A stretch of 64,000 nucleotides of DNA, from NCBI GenBank assembly GCA_015068985.1, contig SVJL01000002.1, positions 1 through 64,000 of the forward strand. The letters run 5' to 3'. Source of the DNA: Oscillospiraceae bacterium. GTDB lineage: Bacteria; Bacillota; Clostridia; UMGS1810. The position numbers and the translations under genes are program-made. The notes beneath the pieces were generated by a model. The model worked only from the letters and a program-made list of their open reading frames with translations, had not been told where the DNA came from and searched no databases. Shown here piece by piece: positions 9,743-20,347 of the stretch (the stretch's first letter is position 1; the number at the start of each line of letters is the position of its first letter).

Positions 9743-9795
9743 TTGTAAGCTCCGCAAATTGGTAGGTAGGCAGTAGGAGGTTGCGGAGCTTACAA
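9743..9795. repeat. Perfect 15-bp inverted repeat with G-rich loop between murG and murA
   Basis: ttgtaagctccgcaa(9743-9757)...ttgcggagcttacaa(9781-9795); loop contains ggtaggtaggcagtaggagg. Confidence 0.85.
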
Positions 9796-9812
9796 GGATT
9801 AAATCGGCAAGG

Positions 9813-10916
9813 TTAGTTTTTTGCAAGCTCAGTCAGCGTTGAATGGATAATGTTGAGAGCACTTGTGGTGCCGACTTTTGAAGACTGGATTTGCATTTGC
9901 TCCAGTTTGGAATCGTCGGTTAAAATTGAGTTGAGAGCTGTTTTAAGGCTCACAAAATTAAAATCTTTTTCAAGAATTGTTATTGCCGCACCGCTATCGG
10001 AAAGAGCACGGGCATTATATTCCTGATGATTGTTGGTAACGTTTGGAGAAGGAACAAATATCGCCGGCTTTGACAGTGCGCACAATTCCGACACAGTTAT
10101 TGCACCCGAACGGCACACTGCAACATCGGCGGCATTCATAGCTTCATCCATGTTGTGAATATAGGGGACGATTTGAGCAAAGGGGAGATTTTCGAGTTTC
10201 ATAGATTTTGCTTTGTTTATCACATCATCGTAGTTGCGTTGGCCTGTGGCAAACAAAACTCTTACGCCATCTGAGACAGACAGGGATTTTATGTATTCAA
10301 GTGCCACCGAATTTATGGCATCTGCACCAAGGCTTCCGCCAAAAATGAGAACCAGCTTCTCATTTGTTATTCCATAGCTTTGGCGTGCTTTTTCTCTGTT
10401 GCACGAAAGAATTTCGGGGCGGATGGGATTGCCTGTGAAAAGTATGTTTTTGGCATCTTTAAGGTATGCCCGGCTGTCGTCGAAGCTGATGGCTGTTACG
10501 GTTGACTTTTTTGACAAAAGCTTTATGGCACTTCCGGGAAAAACATTCTGCTCGTGAATGAGAGTTGGAATGTCCAGGCTGTTTGCCGCCATAACTGCCG
10601 GTGCACAAACATATCCGCCTGTGCCCACAACAACATCGGGTCTGAATTCTTTAATGATTTTTTTGCATTTGCCTTTGGCTGTTACCATATTGTAAAAAGA
10701 CTTTATATTATCAAGGGTGAGCTTTTTGCTAAGCCCCTGAACGTTAACGTATTTTATATCGTATCCGGCTTCGGGCACCAGTGTGCTTTCGAGGCCGCGT
10801 TTTGTGCCAACAAAAAGAATTTTTGTGTTTTTATCTTTGGAAACTGCATAGTTTGCAATGGCAAGAGCAGGATTTATGTGACCTGCGGTGCCGCCGCCTG
10901 CAAGGAGTATTCTCAT
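9813..10916 (-). CDS. murG: UDP-N-acetylglucosamine--undecaprenyl-PP-MurNAc-pentapeptide transferase
   Basis: MRILLAGGGTAGHINPALAIA; GGSLGADAIN. Confidence 0.95.
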   Translation of the reverse strand: MRILLAGGGTAGHINPALAIANYAVSKDKNTKILFVGTKRGLESTLVPEAGYDIKYVNVQGLSKKLTLDNIKSFYNMVTAKGKCKKIIKEFRPDVVVGTGGYVCAPAVMAANSLDIPTLIHEQNVFPGSAIKLLSKKSTVTAISFDDSRAYLKDAKNILFTGNPIRPEILSCNREKARQSYGITNEKLVLIFGGSLGADAINSVALEYIKSLSVSDGVRVLFATGQRNYDDVINKAKSMKLENLPFAQIVPYIHNMDEAMNAADVAVCRSGAITVSELCALSKPAIFVPSPNVTNNHQEYNARALSDSGAAITILEKDFNFVSLKTALNSILTDDSKLEQMQIQSSKVGTTSALNIIHSTLTELAKN

Positions 10917-10933
10917 AATGCATACCTCCGGAT

Positions 10934-12052
10934 TTATTTTTCGCACTCTCTCGATATGGAGAGTATCACTCCCATTTCGGCGAGAATAAACACAAGAGAT
11001 GTGCCGCCGTAGCTAAAGAACGGAAGTGGCATTCCTGTTGCGGGAATAGATGAGGTTACAACTGCGATATTTATAACAACCTGAACGGCAATAAGACCTA
11101 TAATGCCAATAACAAGCAGTTTTGAAAATCTGTCGGGTGCACTGACTGCAATTTTTATGCCTTTCCACAAAAGAAGAGCAAAAAGTACAACAACCAAAGC
11201 CGCACCAATAAAGCCAAGCTCTTCGCAGATAACAGAAAATATGAAGTCGTTCTGAGCTTCAGGTAAATACAGATATTTTTGACGGCTCTGACCAAGACCA
11301 AGACCAAAAAATCCGCCACTGCCTATGGCATAGAGAGACTGTACAATCTGGAAGCCGTCACCTGTGACATCTTTAAACGGGTCGAAAAACGAGGTTACTC
11401 GTGCCATACGGTAAGGAGCACTTATCATTGCCACAACAACAACTGCAACCGCCGGAATACCGATTGCCACAAAATGAGCAAGCTTTGCGCCTGCTGCCCA
11501 CAAAACAATGAATCCGGTGAGTGCTATGACCATTGCACCGCTAAGATGAGGCTCAATGAATACCAAAAGTGCCAGAAGACCGATTATGCACACATAGGGC
11601 AAAAAACCCTTGACAAAGGTTTTGAGAGCTTCGTTGTTAACACAAAGGCTCCTTGCCAGAAAAACTATTATTGCAAATTTTGCAACCTCAGATGGCTGAA
11701 AGCTGAAAGAACCAAATCCAATCCATCTTTTTGCACCCTTAACCTCAATGCCGATTAAAGGAACGAGTATTAAAAGAATTATGCTTACAACCATAAGATG
11801 AAGAGCATATTTATAGATTGTTTTGTAAGACACTCTTGACACTGCAAGCATTATTATAAAACCAATTATCGCCCATGCGAACTGCCTTTTGATAAAATAG
11901 TAGGCATCTCCGAACTGATAGTGTGCCGATGCACTGCTTGCACTGAAAACCATAATAAGACCGTAGCAAAGAAGCATAACTACAACCAAAAGAAAAGATG
12001 TATCCAATTTTTTTTGAGGTTTTAAAGCATAGCTTATTTGCTTATTTGCCAA
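10934..12052 (-). CDS. ftsW: FtsW/RodA/SpoVE family SEDS glycosyltransferase
   Basis: Multi-TM; GATGMPLPFFSYGGTSL-type motif, VKGAKRWIGFGSFSFQPSE. Confidence 0.93.
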   Translation of the reverse strand: MANKQISYALKPQKKLDTSFLLVVVMLLCYGLIMVFSASSASAHYQFGDAYYFIKRQFAWAIIGFIIMLAVSRVSYKTIYKYALHLMVVSIILLILVPLIGIEVKGAKRWIGFGSFSFQPSEVAKFAIIVFLARSLCVNNEALKTFVKGFLPYVCIIGLLALLVFIEPHLSGAMVIALTGFIVLWAAGAKLAHFVAIGIPAVAVVVVAMISAPYRMARVTSFFDPFKDVTGDGFQIVQSLYAIGSGGFFGLGLGQSRQKYLYLPEAQNDFIFSVICEELGFIGAALVVVLFALLLWKGIKIAVSAPDRFSKLLVIGIIGLIAVQVVINIAVVTSSIPATGMPLPFFSYGGTSLVFILAEMGVILSISRECEK

Positions 12053-12073
12053 TTTGGTTTCCTCCCGTCAGAA

Positions 12074-13033
12074 TCAGATGCTTGCAAAATACGATACAAC
12101 GCAAAGTGCCATAGTTACGAGTGATGCAACTGTCACAATTTTAACTTCGCTCCATCCGCACATCTCAAAATGATGGTGAATGGGACTCATTTTGAATATT
12201 CTTTTGCCGGTCATCTTGAAGGATGCAACCTGCAAAATAACAGACAGTGTTTCGATAACATACACCCCTCCGGCAACAATCAGAATGAGGGGGTTTTTCA
12301 TCAAAAGTGCATTGGAGCACACAAGACCTCCCAGAAAAAGCGAGCCTGTGTCGCCCATAAACACCTTTGCAGGATGACGATTAAAAATAAGAAAGCCTGC
12401 AAGAGAAGCCGCACTTATGATGTTTACGGCTGCAATGTCATACATCTGGCAACCAAATGCGTATATGGCAAAGAAAACTGCTACCACAACCGTTACAGAC
12501 GCCGCCAAGCCGTCGACTCCGTCGGTCAGATTAACGCTGTTGGTTGTGCCGATTAAAACAAAAAGTGCAAGAGGTATGTAGAACCACGAAAAGTCAATTT
12601 CGGTCTTTGCAAACGGAATGAAGATTTTTGTGTCGATAAGCTCAAGCCAATAAAGACTTATGCATATGAACAAAACAGAAAACAAAAGCTGCATAAGAAA
12701 TTTTTGCTTTTCGGTGAGGCCAAGATTTCTTTTTTTAACAACCTTAATGTAGTCATCGATAAATCCGACAACACCAAAGCTCAGTGCAAACAACACAAGT
12801 GCTGTTGCTGTTGAAGTGCGGATAAAGGCTAAGGTACAAACCAGAATGGGAATGATGAAAATAAAACCGCCCATGGTTGGTGTGCCGCTTTTTTTCTGAT
12901 GCCAGCTTGGGCCTATCTCGCGTATTTCCTGACCAAATTTGAGCCTGTGAAGAACAGGAATCAGAATCGGACCGCAAACAGCTGCTATCACAAATGAAAT
13001 CACAGCCGAGATTATCAGTATATCGTTGTTCAA
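12074..13033 (-). CDS. mraY: Phospho-N-acetylmuramoyl-pentapeptide-transferase
   Basis: KKSGTPTMGGF; NLTDGVDGLA; FMGDTGSLFLGG; PIHHHFE. Confidence 0.96.
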   Translation of the reverse strand: MNNDILIISAVISFVIAAVCGPILIPVLHRLKFGQEIREIGPSWHQKKSGTPTMGGFIFIIPILVCTLAFIRTSTATALVLFALSFGVVGFIDDYIKVVKKRNLGLTEKQKFLMQLLFSVLFICISLYWLELIDTKIFIPFAKTEIDFSWFYIPLALFVLIGTTNSVNLTDGVDGLAASVTVVVAVFFAIYAFGCQMYDIAAVNIISAASLAGFLIFNRHPAKVFMGDTGSLFLGGLVCSNALLMKNPLILIVAGGVYVIETLSVILQVASFKMTGKRIFKMSPIHHHFEMCGWSEVKIVTVASLVTMALCVVSYFASI

Positions 13034-13056
13034 TTAAAACGCCACCTTATGAGTAT

Positions 13057-14412
13057 TTATAATAATTTTTCGCTTATTACTTCAAGCCCCATGCATCTTG
13101 AGCCTTTAATCAAAACCGCATCGTCATCGCGGCAATAGCCTTTCAAAAATTCTGCCGCATCAGATGCCGTGGCAAACGAGTGACATTCTTTGCCGCCTGC
13201 CTCCGACATAATGTGCTTTGAAAGCTCTCCCACAGTTACAAGAACATCTGCCGACGATGCGGCAAATTCTTTGCCCACCATACGGTGAAGCTCCTGAGCC
13301 TTTGAGCCAAGCTCTGCCATATCACCAAGCACTGCTATGCGGCGTTTTGCTCCCACTGTGCAAAGCACACCAAGAGCCGCAATTGCCGACTGAGGACTTG
13401 AGTTGTAGCAATCGTTTATGATTTTATAGCCATTTGCCAAAATGATGTTCTGACGGATGCCGTGAGCATGATAAGATGCAAGGCCTTTTGCTATCTGACT
13501 GCCTGACAAGCCAAGCATTTTGCCAACTGCTATGGCAGAAAGAGCATTGTAGACATTATGAACTCCGGGAAGATTGATAAAATATTTTTCTCCGTCACAT
13601 TCAAATTCTGTGCCCCTCTCACCGGACACAACATTTGTTGCAACAAGGTCGGAGTCTGTGTTTGTGATGCCAACGTAGCACACTTCTCTGCCCTCAAGGC
13701 TGTTTTTGAGCGACAAAAGATAAGGATCGTCACCGTTTAGCACAACCTTGCCATCGGATGAGAGACCTTCAAATATTTCACTCTTAGCCTTTAGTATGCC
13801 CTCCTGAGAGCCAAGAAATTCTATGTGAGACGTGCCGATGTTAGTAATAACTGCAATGTTTGGTGCGGCACAGAGCGACAAAGCTTCAATTTCACCAAAA
13901 TTGCTCATTCCCATTTCGATAACTGCCACTTCGTGATCTTTTTCAAGACCAAAAAGTGTGTAGGGAACGCCAATGTTGTTGTTAAAATTGCCCTTTGTGG
14001 CATGAACATTATATTTTTGAGCCAACACCGAAGCTATGAGCTCTTTGGTGGTTGTTTTTCCAACACTGCCCGTGAGCCCCACAAAAGGAATGTTAAAAAG
14101 TGTTCTATAGTATGCCGCAAGGTCTAAAAGAGCCTTGGCGGTGTCGTCTACCAAAATTGCAAACGGCGAGGAGCTATCTGACTTATTATGACTGAAAACA
14201 TACCCCCCTATCCCCTCTTTGCACACATTTTCCAAAAATGAATGACCGTCAAACCTTTCGCCTATGAGTGGCACAAAAAGAGTGTCGGGTGATATGGTGC
14301 GGCTATCGCAGCTGACAGACGATACAATCTCGTTGCCGCTTCCGCAAACGAGCTTTCCGCCAACAGCTTTTGCTATTGCAGATGATGTCAGGGGTTGAAT
14401 GGGATAAATCAT
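13057..14412 (-). CDS. murF: UDP-MurNAc-tripeptide--D-Ala-D-Ala ligase
   Basis: GLTGSVGKTTTKELIASVL; Mur ligase domains. Confidence 0.93.
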   Translation of the reverse strand: MIYPIQPLTSSAIAKAVGGKLVCGSGNEIVSSVSCDSRTISPDTLFVPLIGERFDGHSFLENVCKEGIGGYVFSHNKSDSSSPFAILVDDTAKALLDLAAYYRTLFNIPFVGLTGSVGKTTTKELIASVLAQKYNVHATKGNFNNNIGVPYTLFGLEKDHEVAVIEMGMSNFGEIEALSLCAAPNIAVITNIGTSHIEFLGSQEGILKAKSEIFEGLSSDGKVVLNGDDPYLLSLKNSLEGREVCYVGITNTDSDLVATNVVSGERGTEFECDGEKYFINLPGVHNVYNALSAIAVGKMLGLSGSQIAKGLASYHAHGIRQNIILANGYKIINDCYNSSPQSAIAALGVLCTVGAKRRIAVLGDMAELGSKAQELHRMVGKEFAASSADVLVTVGELSKHIMSEAGGKECHSFATASDAAEFLKGYCRDDDAVLIKGSRCMGLEVISEKLL

Positions 14413-14439
14413 TATAATAACCTTCTTACAAATATGGTG

Positions 14440-15870
14440 TTATTGGCCGAGAATTTCTCTCACAACCTCACGTTCGTCAAAATGAATTGTGCCGGTCTTA
14501 AGCATCTGATAAGTTTCGTGGCCTTTTCCGGCAAGAACAATGCAATCACCCTTTTGGGCATTGTCCAGTGCATATTTTATGGCATCTCTGCGGCTTTCAA
14601 TAACAACATAGTCGCCGCCGGAACGTTTGACGCCCTCCTCAACCATAGATATGATTCTGAGAGGATCTTCGGTGCGGGGGTTATCGCTGGTGACAACGCA
14701 AAAATCTGCCATTTTGCCTGCAATTTCGCCCATTATGGGGCGTTTTGTATTGTCACGGTCGCCTCCGCATCCAAAAACTATAACAACCCTGCCCTCAGCA
14801 AAACCACGAACAGCCGAAAGAATGTTTTCTATCCCGTCGGGAGTGTGGGCATAGTCTATGATAACAGTGTAGTCGGTGTTGGTGGGCACAACCTCTGCCC
14901 TGCCCTTAACACCCGAAGCACTTGCCAGTGCGTCTGCAATTTTTTCATCATCTATTCCTATAGCCTTTGCAATACCTATGGCACAAAGGGCGTTGTAGAC
15001 CGAAAATTCACCGGGAATCGGAAGAGAATAGCTCACACCCGAGGCACTGAACTTCACACCCTTTGAGCTTAAATCTACATCTGATGCAAAAAGCTTTGAG
15101 GCGGAATTGTTTTTGCTGTAAGAAATGCACCGACACTTGCATTTGTCGCACATTTCCTTGCCATATGAATCGTCTGTGTTTATAACTGCCTTGTCTGATA
15201 TTTCCATCAGCTTATATTTTGCAGCTGCGTAGTTTTCCATTGTTATATGAAAATCAAGATGGTCCTGTGTGAGATTGGTGAATGCACCAACATCATAGGT
15301 GCAGCCATACACTCGGTCGAGCTCCAATGCGTGAGACGAAACCTCCATCACACAATAGTCTATGGATGCATCTGCCATTTTTGCAAATATTTCCTGAAGT
15401 TCTATGGAATCGGGAGTTGTGCGGCCGGTTTCAAGAACAGTGCTGCCAATAATGTTCTGATTGGTGCCTATGAGACCAACTTTGTGGCCACAGCTCTCGA
15501 GTATGTGGCGAACAAGATATGTTACGGTTGTTTTGCCGTTTGTGCCTGTTACACCTATTAGCTTAAACTTTTTAGACGGATTACCATAAAAATTGGCTGC
15601 AGCAATCGCCTCGCTTCTGCGGCTGTTGGCAACAACAATCTGGGTGGCATCAATACCGGGAAAGTGTTCTTCGCAAAGAACTGCACTTGCACCGAGCTCA
15701 ACTGCCGATGCAATATATTTGTGACCGTCGGTCTGAAACCCACGCACTGCCACAAACAAAGTGCCCGGGGCACATTTTCGTGAATCGTTGGTTATTGATG
15801 TTATTTCTATGTCTTCGTTGCCGCAAGTGGTGAGCACCGGCAACCCAGAGAGAATTTGTTTAAGCTTCAA
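14440..15870 (-). CDS. murE: UDP-MurNAc-dipeptide--diaminopimelate/lysine ligase
   Basis: GVTGTNGKTTVTYLVRHIL; SDNPRTEDP (meso-DAP-type DNPR motif). Confidence 0.93.
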   Translation of the reverse strand: MKLKQILSGLPVLTTCGNEDIEITSITNDSRKCAPGTLFVAVRGFQTDGHKYIASAVELGASAVLCEEHFPGIDATQIVVANSRRSEAIAAANFYGNPSKKFKLIGVTGTNGKTTVTYLVRHILESCGHKVGLIGTNQNIIGSTVLETGRTTPDSIELQEIFAKMADASIDYCVMEVSSHALELDRVYGCTYDVGAFTNLTQDHLDFHITMENYAAAKYKLMEISDKAVINTDDSYGKEMCDKCKCRCISYSKNNSASKLFASDVDLSSKGVKFSASGVSYSLPIPGEFSVYNALCAIGIAKAIGIDDEKIADALASASGVKGRAEVVPTNTDYTVIIDYAHTPDGIENILSAVRGFAEGRVVIVFGCGGDRDNTKRPIMGEIAGKMADFCVVTSDNPRTEDPLRIISMVEEGVKRSGGDYVVIESRRDAIKYALDNAQKGDCIVLAGKGHETYQMLKTGTIHFDEREVVREILGQ

Positions 15871-15888
15871 GATTAAACATCTCCTTTA

Positions 15889-18060
15889 TTAATGCACATT
15901 TGTTGTGTAGTTATACTCTACGGTTACAACGCTTCCTCTGGGCACCTCTGTGCCTGCGGGAGGATCCTGAGTTCCAACAAGAACTGAGGAGCTGACCATA
16001 TATGCTCCGCCAACCTTAATGTTGAGTCCGGCATTAACAAGCAGCTGATTTGCATCGGATGCATAGTAGCCGTTGAGGTCAGGCACAACAACGTAATCTT
16101 CGGCGACGGGTTCTGTGTAGACAACAACAATGGCATTATCACCAAGAGCCGTTCCCACTGCGGGACTCTGGGATACAACCGAGGTACCCTCACCCATAAC
16201 AACACTTTTGAATCCGGCTGCCGTAAGAGAATTTTTGGCTTCTTCAAGGGTCTGACCTGTGATATTGGGAACAAAATTGTATTTTGGTGAGCTATCGCTC
16301 TTGATTTGCATATATACCAAAACATCCGACATAATCTCTTTGAACGTTGGAGCGGCAATAGCACCACCCATATATGACGAACCCATTGGCTCGTCAAGCA
16401 TTATGAGACAAATAAGCTCGGGGTCGTCGGCAGGAGCAAAGCCAACAAAGGATGCAACATATTTGCCGTTGCCACGGGGAGTTTTTTCACTGGTGCCGGT
16501 TTTGCCGGCAATGTGATAACCCTCAATATAGGCGTTTTTACTTGTGCCGTCGGAGGCAACGCCCTCCAGAATCTGACACACTGTGTCGGCTGTTTCTTTG
16601 CTGACAACCTGACGTATTTTTTCGGGTTCAAAGTTTTCTATCACGTTTCCGTCGTCATCTACCAAAGATTTTATGAGACGGGGTTTAACCATGTAGCCAT
16701 CGTTGGTTATTGCCGAATATGCCGTTACAAGCTGAAGAGGAGTTACCGTAAAACCCTGACCAAATGATGCGGTTGCAAGCTCAACCTCGTTGAACCTGTC
16801 CATAGAATGGAAAACACCGGGAGCTTCGCCGGGGAGGTCAAAGCCGGTTGTTGAACCAAAACCAAAGGATTTGTAGTATTTATAGAAATTTGTTGCACCA
16901 AGGCGTGAACCAATAGACATAAACACGGGGTTGCAGGAATTATATACGCCCTGAACAAAGGTTTCTGTTCCGTGACCGCTTCTGTTCCAGCAACCGATGT
17001 TGTAGTTTGCAACCTGAACAGAACCTGAGCAAACAAAGTTTTCGTTAAGATTAACAAGATTTTCTTCAAGTGCCATTGCGGCAACCATAGCTTTAAACGT
17101 TGAGCCGGGTTCGTAAGAATCCACAACGGCTTTGTTACGCCACTGCCTGTTGAGCTCGTCAGATGTTGCCTGAGAGCGTTGTTTTTCGTTTTCTATCTGT
17201 TCAATCTGAGCTTTTTTCTCTTCGTTCATTATAGTAAAGGGAGTGTTAAGGTCAAAGGTCGGATAGGTTGCCATTGCAAGAACTTCGCCGGTTTTTGCCC
17301 CCATAATTATGCAGGCGGCTCCGTTTTGTACATTATATTTTTCAACCGCTTTTTGAAGTGAATCTTCTGCCTTTCGCTGAATAACCTCATCTATTGTGAG
17401 AACAATGTTAACACCGTTTTGAGGGTCAATGTATTTTTCATATTTATAGGGCATATCGCTTCCGGCGGCATTTTTGGCTGTGATAATTCTGCCCGGCAGA
17501 CCCTTGAGATAGTTTTCGTATATCATTTCGATGCCGGCAAGCCCCTGATTGTCGGTTCCAACAAAGCCTATAACATGGGAAGCAAGAGTTCCGCCGGGAT
17601 AGTATCTTTTAAAATCCTCCACAAGCACCACACCCGGATAGGATTCTTTGCGTATGGCATCGGCCTGGTCTTTGTCGATTTTTCGTTTAACAACCTCGTA
17701 GGAGCTGTCTTTGGCAAGAGTTGCATACACCTTGTCTTTGTCCATTTTGAGGATGGCTGCAAGACCTGATGCAATGTCATTTATTTTGCCGCTTTCCTTT
17801 ATTTCACGAGGGCTGACGGTTACTGTTTCGGACGAAGCACTTTTGGCAAGCTCATTCATGTTGCGGTCATAAATAGTGCCTCTTTTTGAGCTTATGACAA
17901 TGTCTTTTGTTTGCTGAAGTGCCGCATTTTTGCTGTATTCCTCACCGTTTATGACCTGAATCCAGGCAACACGTATAAGAAGCAATCCAAGTAAAACAAT
18001 TGCTCCAACAAGAATTGTTATGCTCCTTTTTTGAATACCGACACCGGTAAGAGTTTTCAT
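15889..18060 (-). CDS. Penicillin-binding protein 2 (SpoVD/FtsI type) with C-terminal PASTA domains
   Basis: EPGSTFKAM active site, SCN, KTGTS; two PASTA repeats at the C-terminus. Confidence 0.93.
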   Translation of the reverse strand: MKTLTGVGIQKRSITILVGAIVLLGLLLIRVAWIQVINGEEYSKNAALQQTKDIVISSKRGTIYDRNMNELAKSASSETVTVSPREIKESGKINDIASGLAAILKMDKDKVYATLAKDSSYEVVKRKIDKDQADAIRKESYPGVVLVEDFKRYYPGGTLASHVIGFVGTDNQGLAGIEMIYENYLKGLPGRIITAKNAAGSDMPYKYEKYIDPQNGVNIVLTIDEVIQRKAEDSLQKAVEKYNVQNGAACIIMGAKTGEVLAMATYPTFDLNTPFTIMNEEKKAQIEQIENEKQRSQATSDELNRQWRNKAVVDSYEPGSTFKAMVAAMALEENLVNLNENFVCSGSVQVANYNIGCWNRSGHGTETFVQGVYNSCNPVFMSIGSRLGATNFYKYYKSFGFGSTTGFDLPGEAPGVFHSMDRFNEVELATASFGQGFTVTPLQLVTAYSAITNDGYMVKPRLIKSLVDDDGNVIENFEPEKIRQVVSKETADTVCQILEGVASDGTSKNAYIEGYHIAGKTGTSEKTPRGNGKYVASFVGFAPADDPELICLIMLDEPMGSSYMGGAIAAPTFKEIMSDVLVYMQIKSDSSPKYNFVPNITGQTLEEAKNSLTAAGFKSVVMGEGTSVVSQSPAVGTALGDNAIVVVYTEPVAEDYVVVPDLNGYYASDANQLLVNAGLNIKVGGAYMVSSSVLVGTQDPPAGTEVPRGSVVTVEYNYTTNVH

Positions 18061-18247
18061 AACTTCAGCCTATCCTTTCACAACTCAAACAATAATTGTG
18101 ATAAAATCGAAAAAAATCGAATTTTGTTTTTTATCTGATGAAAAAGCAAGCCTTTTTGGCTGTAGCTCAAAAAGGCAGGACTAACTTTTACACAAATTCC
18201 ATTATGTAAGAAAACAATTTAAACTGTATATAATATCATATGGAATT

Positions 18248-18733
18248 TTATCCAATATATGACAAAAATGATTTCAGACTGGAAATTATTCCGTCAAGTG
18301 CACCCTTTTCGGATTTGGGTGCCGAAAAAGTTTCTGCATAGTCGCTCTGAACAACATCAACATAAACATTCTGGTGACTTTCGGGTTGCTGCATTCCAAA
18401 CTCATTTTTGGCTTTAGCCTCAACAGCTGCCAGGTCTATGCCGGATGCAATTTCAAAAGAAAGCTGAGTGTTTCTTACGCGGATATCTTCAAGCTCCTTT
18501 GCTTTGGCATCGCACGTTGCTGCCGTCTGGATTAGAACAACATTCATAAACAGAAAGAGTGCTGCAACTGCAAAAACCGAGCTGGCAACCATAATAAATC
18601 TTTTGCGATTAAGAGCAGCTTTTTTTGCCACGGTCTTTTTGTTTTGCTGCCTTTTTTCTTCGGCCTTGTGAGTATAATTATAGTATTCTTCAATTTTATA
18701 AGCGGACGTGCCGTCGTATAATCTTGAGTACAA
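18248..18733 (-). CDS. ftsL: FtsL-like septum formation protein
   Basis: Small single-TM coiled-coil protein between rsmH and PBP in the dcw cluster. Confidence 0.7.
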   Translation of the reverse strand: MYSRLYDGTSAYKIEEYYNYTHKAEEKRQQNKKTVAKKAALNRKRFIMVASSVFAVAALFLFMNVVLIQTAATCDAKAKELEDIRVRNTQLSFEIASGIDLAAVEAKAKNEFGMQQPESHQNVYVDVVQSDYAETFSAPKSEKGALDGIISSLKSFLSYIG

Positions 18734-18746
18734 TTATTTCACCTCA

Positions 18747-19679
18747 TTACAATTTTTCGCATATGCGCAATTTTGCGCTTTTGGATCTTTTATTAAATTC
18801 CATTTCGTCATCGCTTGGAAGTATGGGCTTTGTTGTTATCACTTTGCCTCTGGGTTTGTTGCCACACACACAAATAGGAAAATCTTTTGGACAGGTGCAA
18901 CCTTTTGCAAATGAAGCAAATGTTTGCTTTACTATGCGGTCTTCAAGTGAATGAAAGGTTATGACGCAAAGTCTGCCCCCCGGAGACAGCACATCGAAGA
19001 AGTCGGTTAAAGCATCTTTCAGAGGCTCAAGCTCGGAGTTGACCTCGATGCGTATTGCCTGAAAAACACGCTTTGCAGGGTGAGAACCCTTTTGGCGAAG
19101 CTTTTCGGGTATTGCTTTTTTTATGATTTCTACAAGCTCAAGAGTGGTAGACACCGGAGCAGCTTTTCTGGCTTCAACAATTAATGATGCAACTCTTTTG
19201 GAAAAACGCTCCTCGCCATACTCAAAAAATATGCGGGTGAGCTCTTGCTCTGAGTAGGAATTAACAACATCATATGCACTGAAATCTGCCTCTTTATCCA
19301 TTCTCATATCGAGAGGGGCATCTTCCATATATGAAAACCCTCTTTCGGCACAATCCAGCTGATAAGACGACACGCCCAAATCAATGACCGCGCCGTCTAT
19401 TGCCGGAATATGTTTTACGGAGAGTATGTTTTTTATGTCTGAGAAATTTGAATGAACATAGGTGACGTTGGAGAAAGGCTCTAATCTTTTTTTTGCAGCA
19501 GCTAAAGCCTCAAGGTCACGGTCGATGCCGATTAACTTGCCATTTGGCGAAAGCCTCGATGCTATTTCAAAACTATGACCTCCGCCGCCGAGCGTGCCAT
19601 CGGCATATATGCCGTCGGGCTTGATGCACAAGCCGTCCACCGACTCATTCAGAAGAACCGAAACGTGCTTAAATTCCAC
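18747..19679 (-). CDS. rsmH: 16S rRNA (cytosine-N4)-methyltransferase RsmH
   Basis: [32 protein letters not shown]. Confidence 0.96.
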   Translation of the reverse strand: MEFKHVSVLLNESVDGLCIKPDGIYADGTLGGGGHSFEIASRLSPNGKLIGIDRDLEALAAAKKRLEPFSNVTYVHSNFSDIKNILSVKHIPAIDGAVIDLGVSSYQLDCAERGFSYMEDAPLDMRMDKEADFSAYDVVNSYSEQELTRIFFEYGEERFSKRVASLIVEARKAAPVSTTLELVEIIKKAIPEKLRQKGSHPAKRVFQAIRIEVNSELEPLKDALTDFFDVLSPGGRLCVITFHSLEDRIVKQTFASFAKGCTCPKDFPICVCGNKPRGKVITTKPILPSDDEMEFNKRSKSAKLRICEKL

Positions 19680-19692
19680 GGGCCTGTCCTCC

Positions 19693-20133
19693 TTATATCA
19701 TTATGCCAAGTTCACACAGGCTATCGGCAATCTCATCGGTGTCGATGCTGTTTATGTAATCATTCCAGTTTTCTGTGCTCCAGATTTCGAGCTTGTTGCC
19801 GTTGCCGATAACGGTAACGTCTTTGACAAGTGAAGCATATTCTTTAAGTGGTTGAGTGATGAGGATTCTGCCCTGCTTATCGGTTTCACATTCGATAGCA
19901 CCGGCAAGGAAAAGACGCGAAAATCCACGGGAGTTTTTGTTGGACAATGGAAGCGTGCTCAGTTTTTCGTAGAAGCTTTGCCATTCTTCGTTGCTGAAAA
20001 CAAGGAGGTTATGGTCGAGGCCTTTTGTTACAACAAAGCTATCGCCCAGAGCTTCACGAAATTTGACCGGCATAATTATTCTGCCTTTGGCATCAATCGT
20101 GTGCTGATATTCTCCACTGAACACATCTTTCAC
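19693..20133 (-). CDS. mraZ: Division/cell wall cluster regulator MraZ
   Basis: [23 protein letters not shown]. Confidence 0.95.
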   Translation of the reverse strand: MKDVFSGEYQHTIDAKGRIIMPVKFREALGDSFVVTKGLDHNLLVFSNEEWQSFYEKLSTLPLSNKNSRGFSRLFLAGAIECETDKQGRILITQPLKEYASLVKDVTVIGNGNKLEIWSTENWNDYINSIDTDEIADSLCELGIMI

Positions 20134-20250
20134 TTCCTTTCTTTGGATGAATTGCTAAAATCCACCACTTTTTTACCACAGAGAACCACTTTTCTCCACT
20201 TTTTATTGATTATATACCATTTTTAAGGATTTTGCAAGGGTTTTTGAATA

Positions 20251-20287
20251 AAAAAAACGCCGATTTCTGCGATATCGGCGTTTTTTT
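20251..20287 (-). terminator. Intrinsic terminator downstream of the ABC substrate-binding protein gene
   Basis: aaaaaaacgccgat ttctgcg atatcggcgttttttt. Confidence 0.8.
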
Positions 20288-20347
20288 AAAATTTCGTTAA
20301 ATTTGCACAATTCTCAAATCAAGTCTTTGTGCAAGTTTTTGTTGGTG

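Noticed and set aside
18150-18176. Terminator between ftsL and the PBP gene
   Set aside because: gcctttttg-gctgtagct-caaaaaggc pairs well but lacks a convincing U-tract on the coding strand; left as an unassigned hairpin
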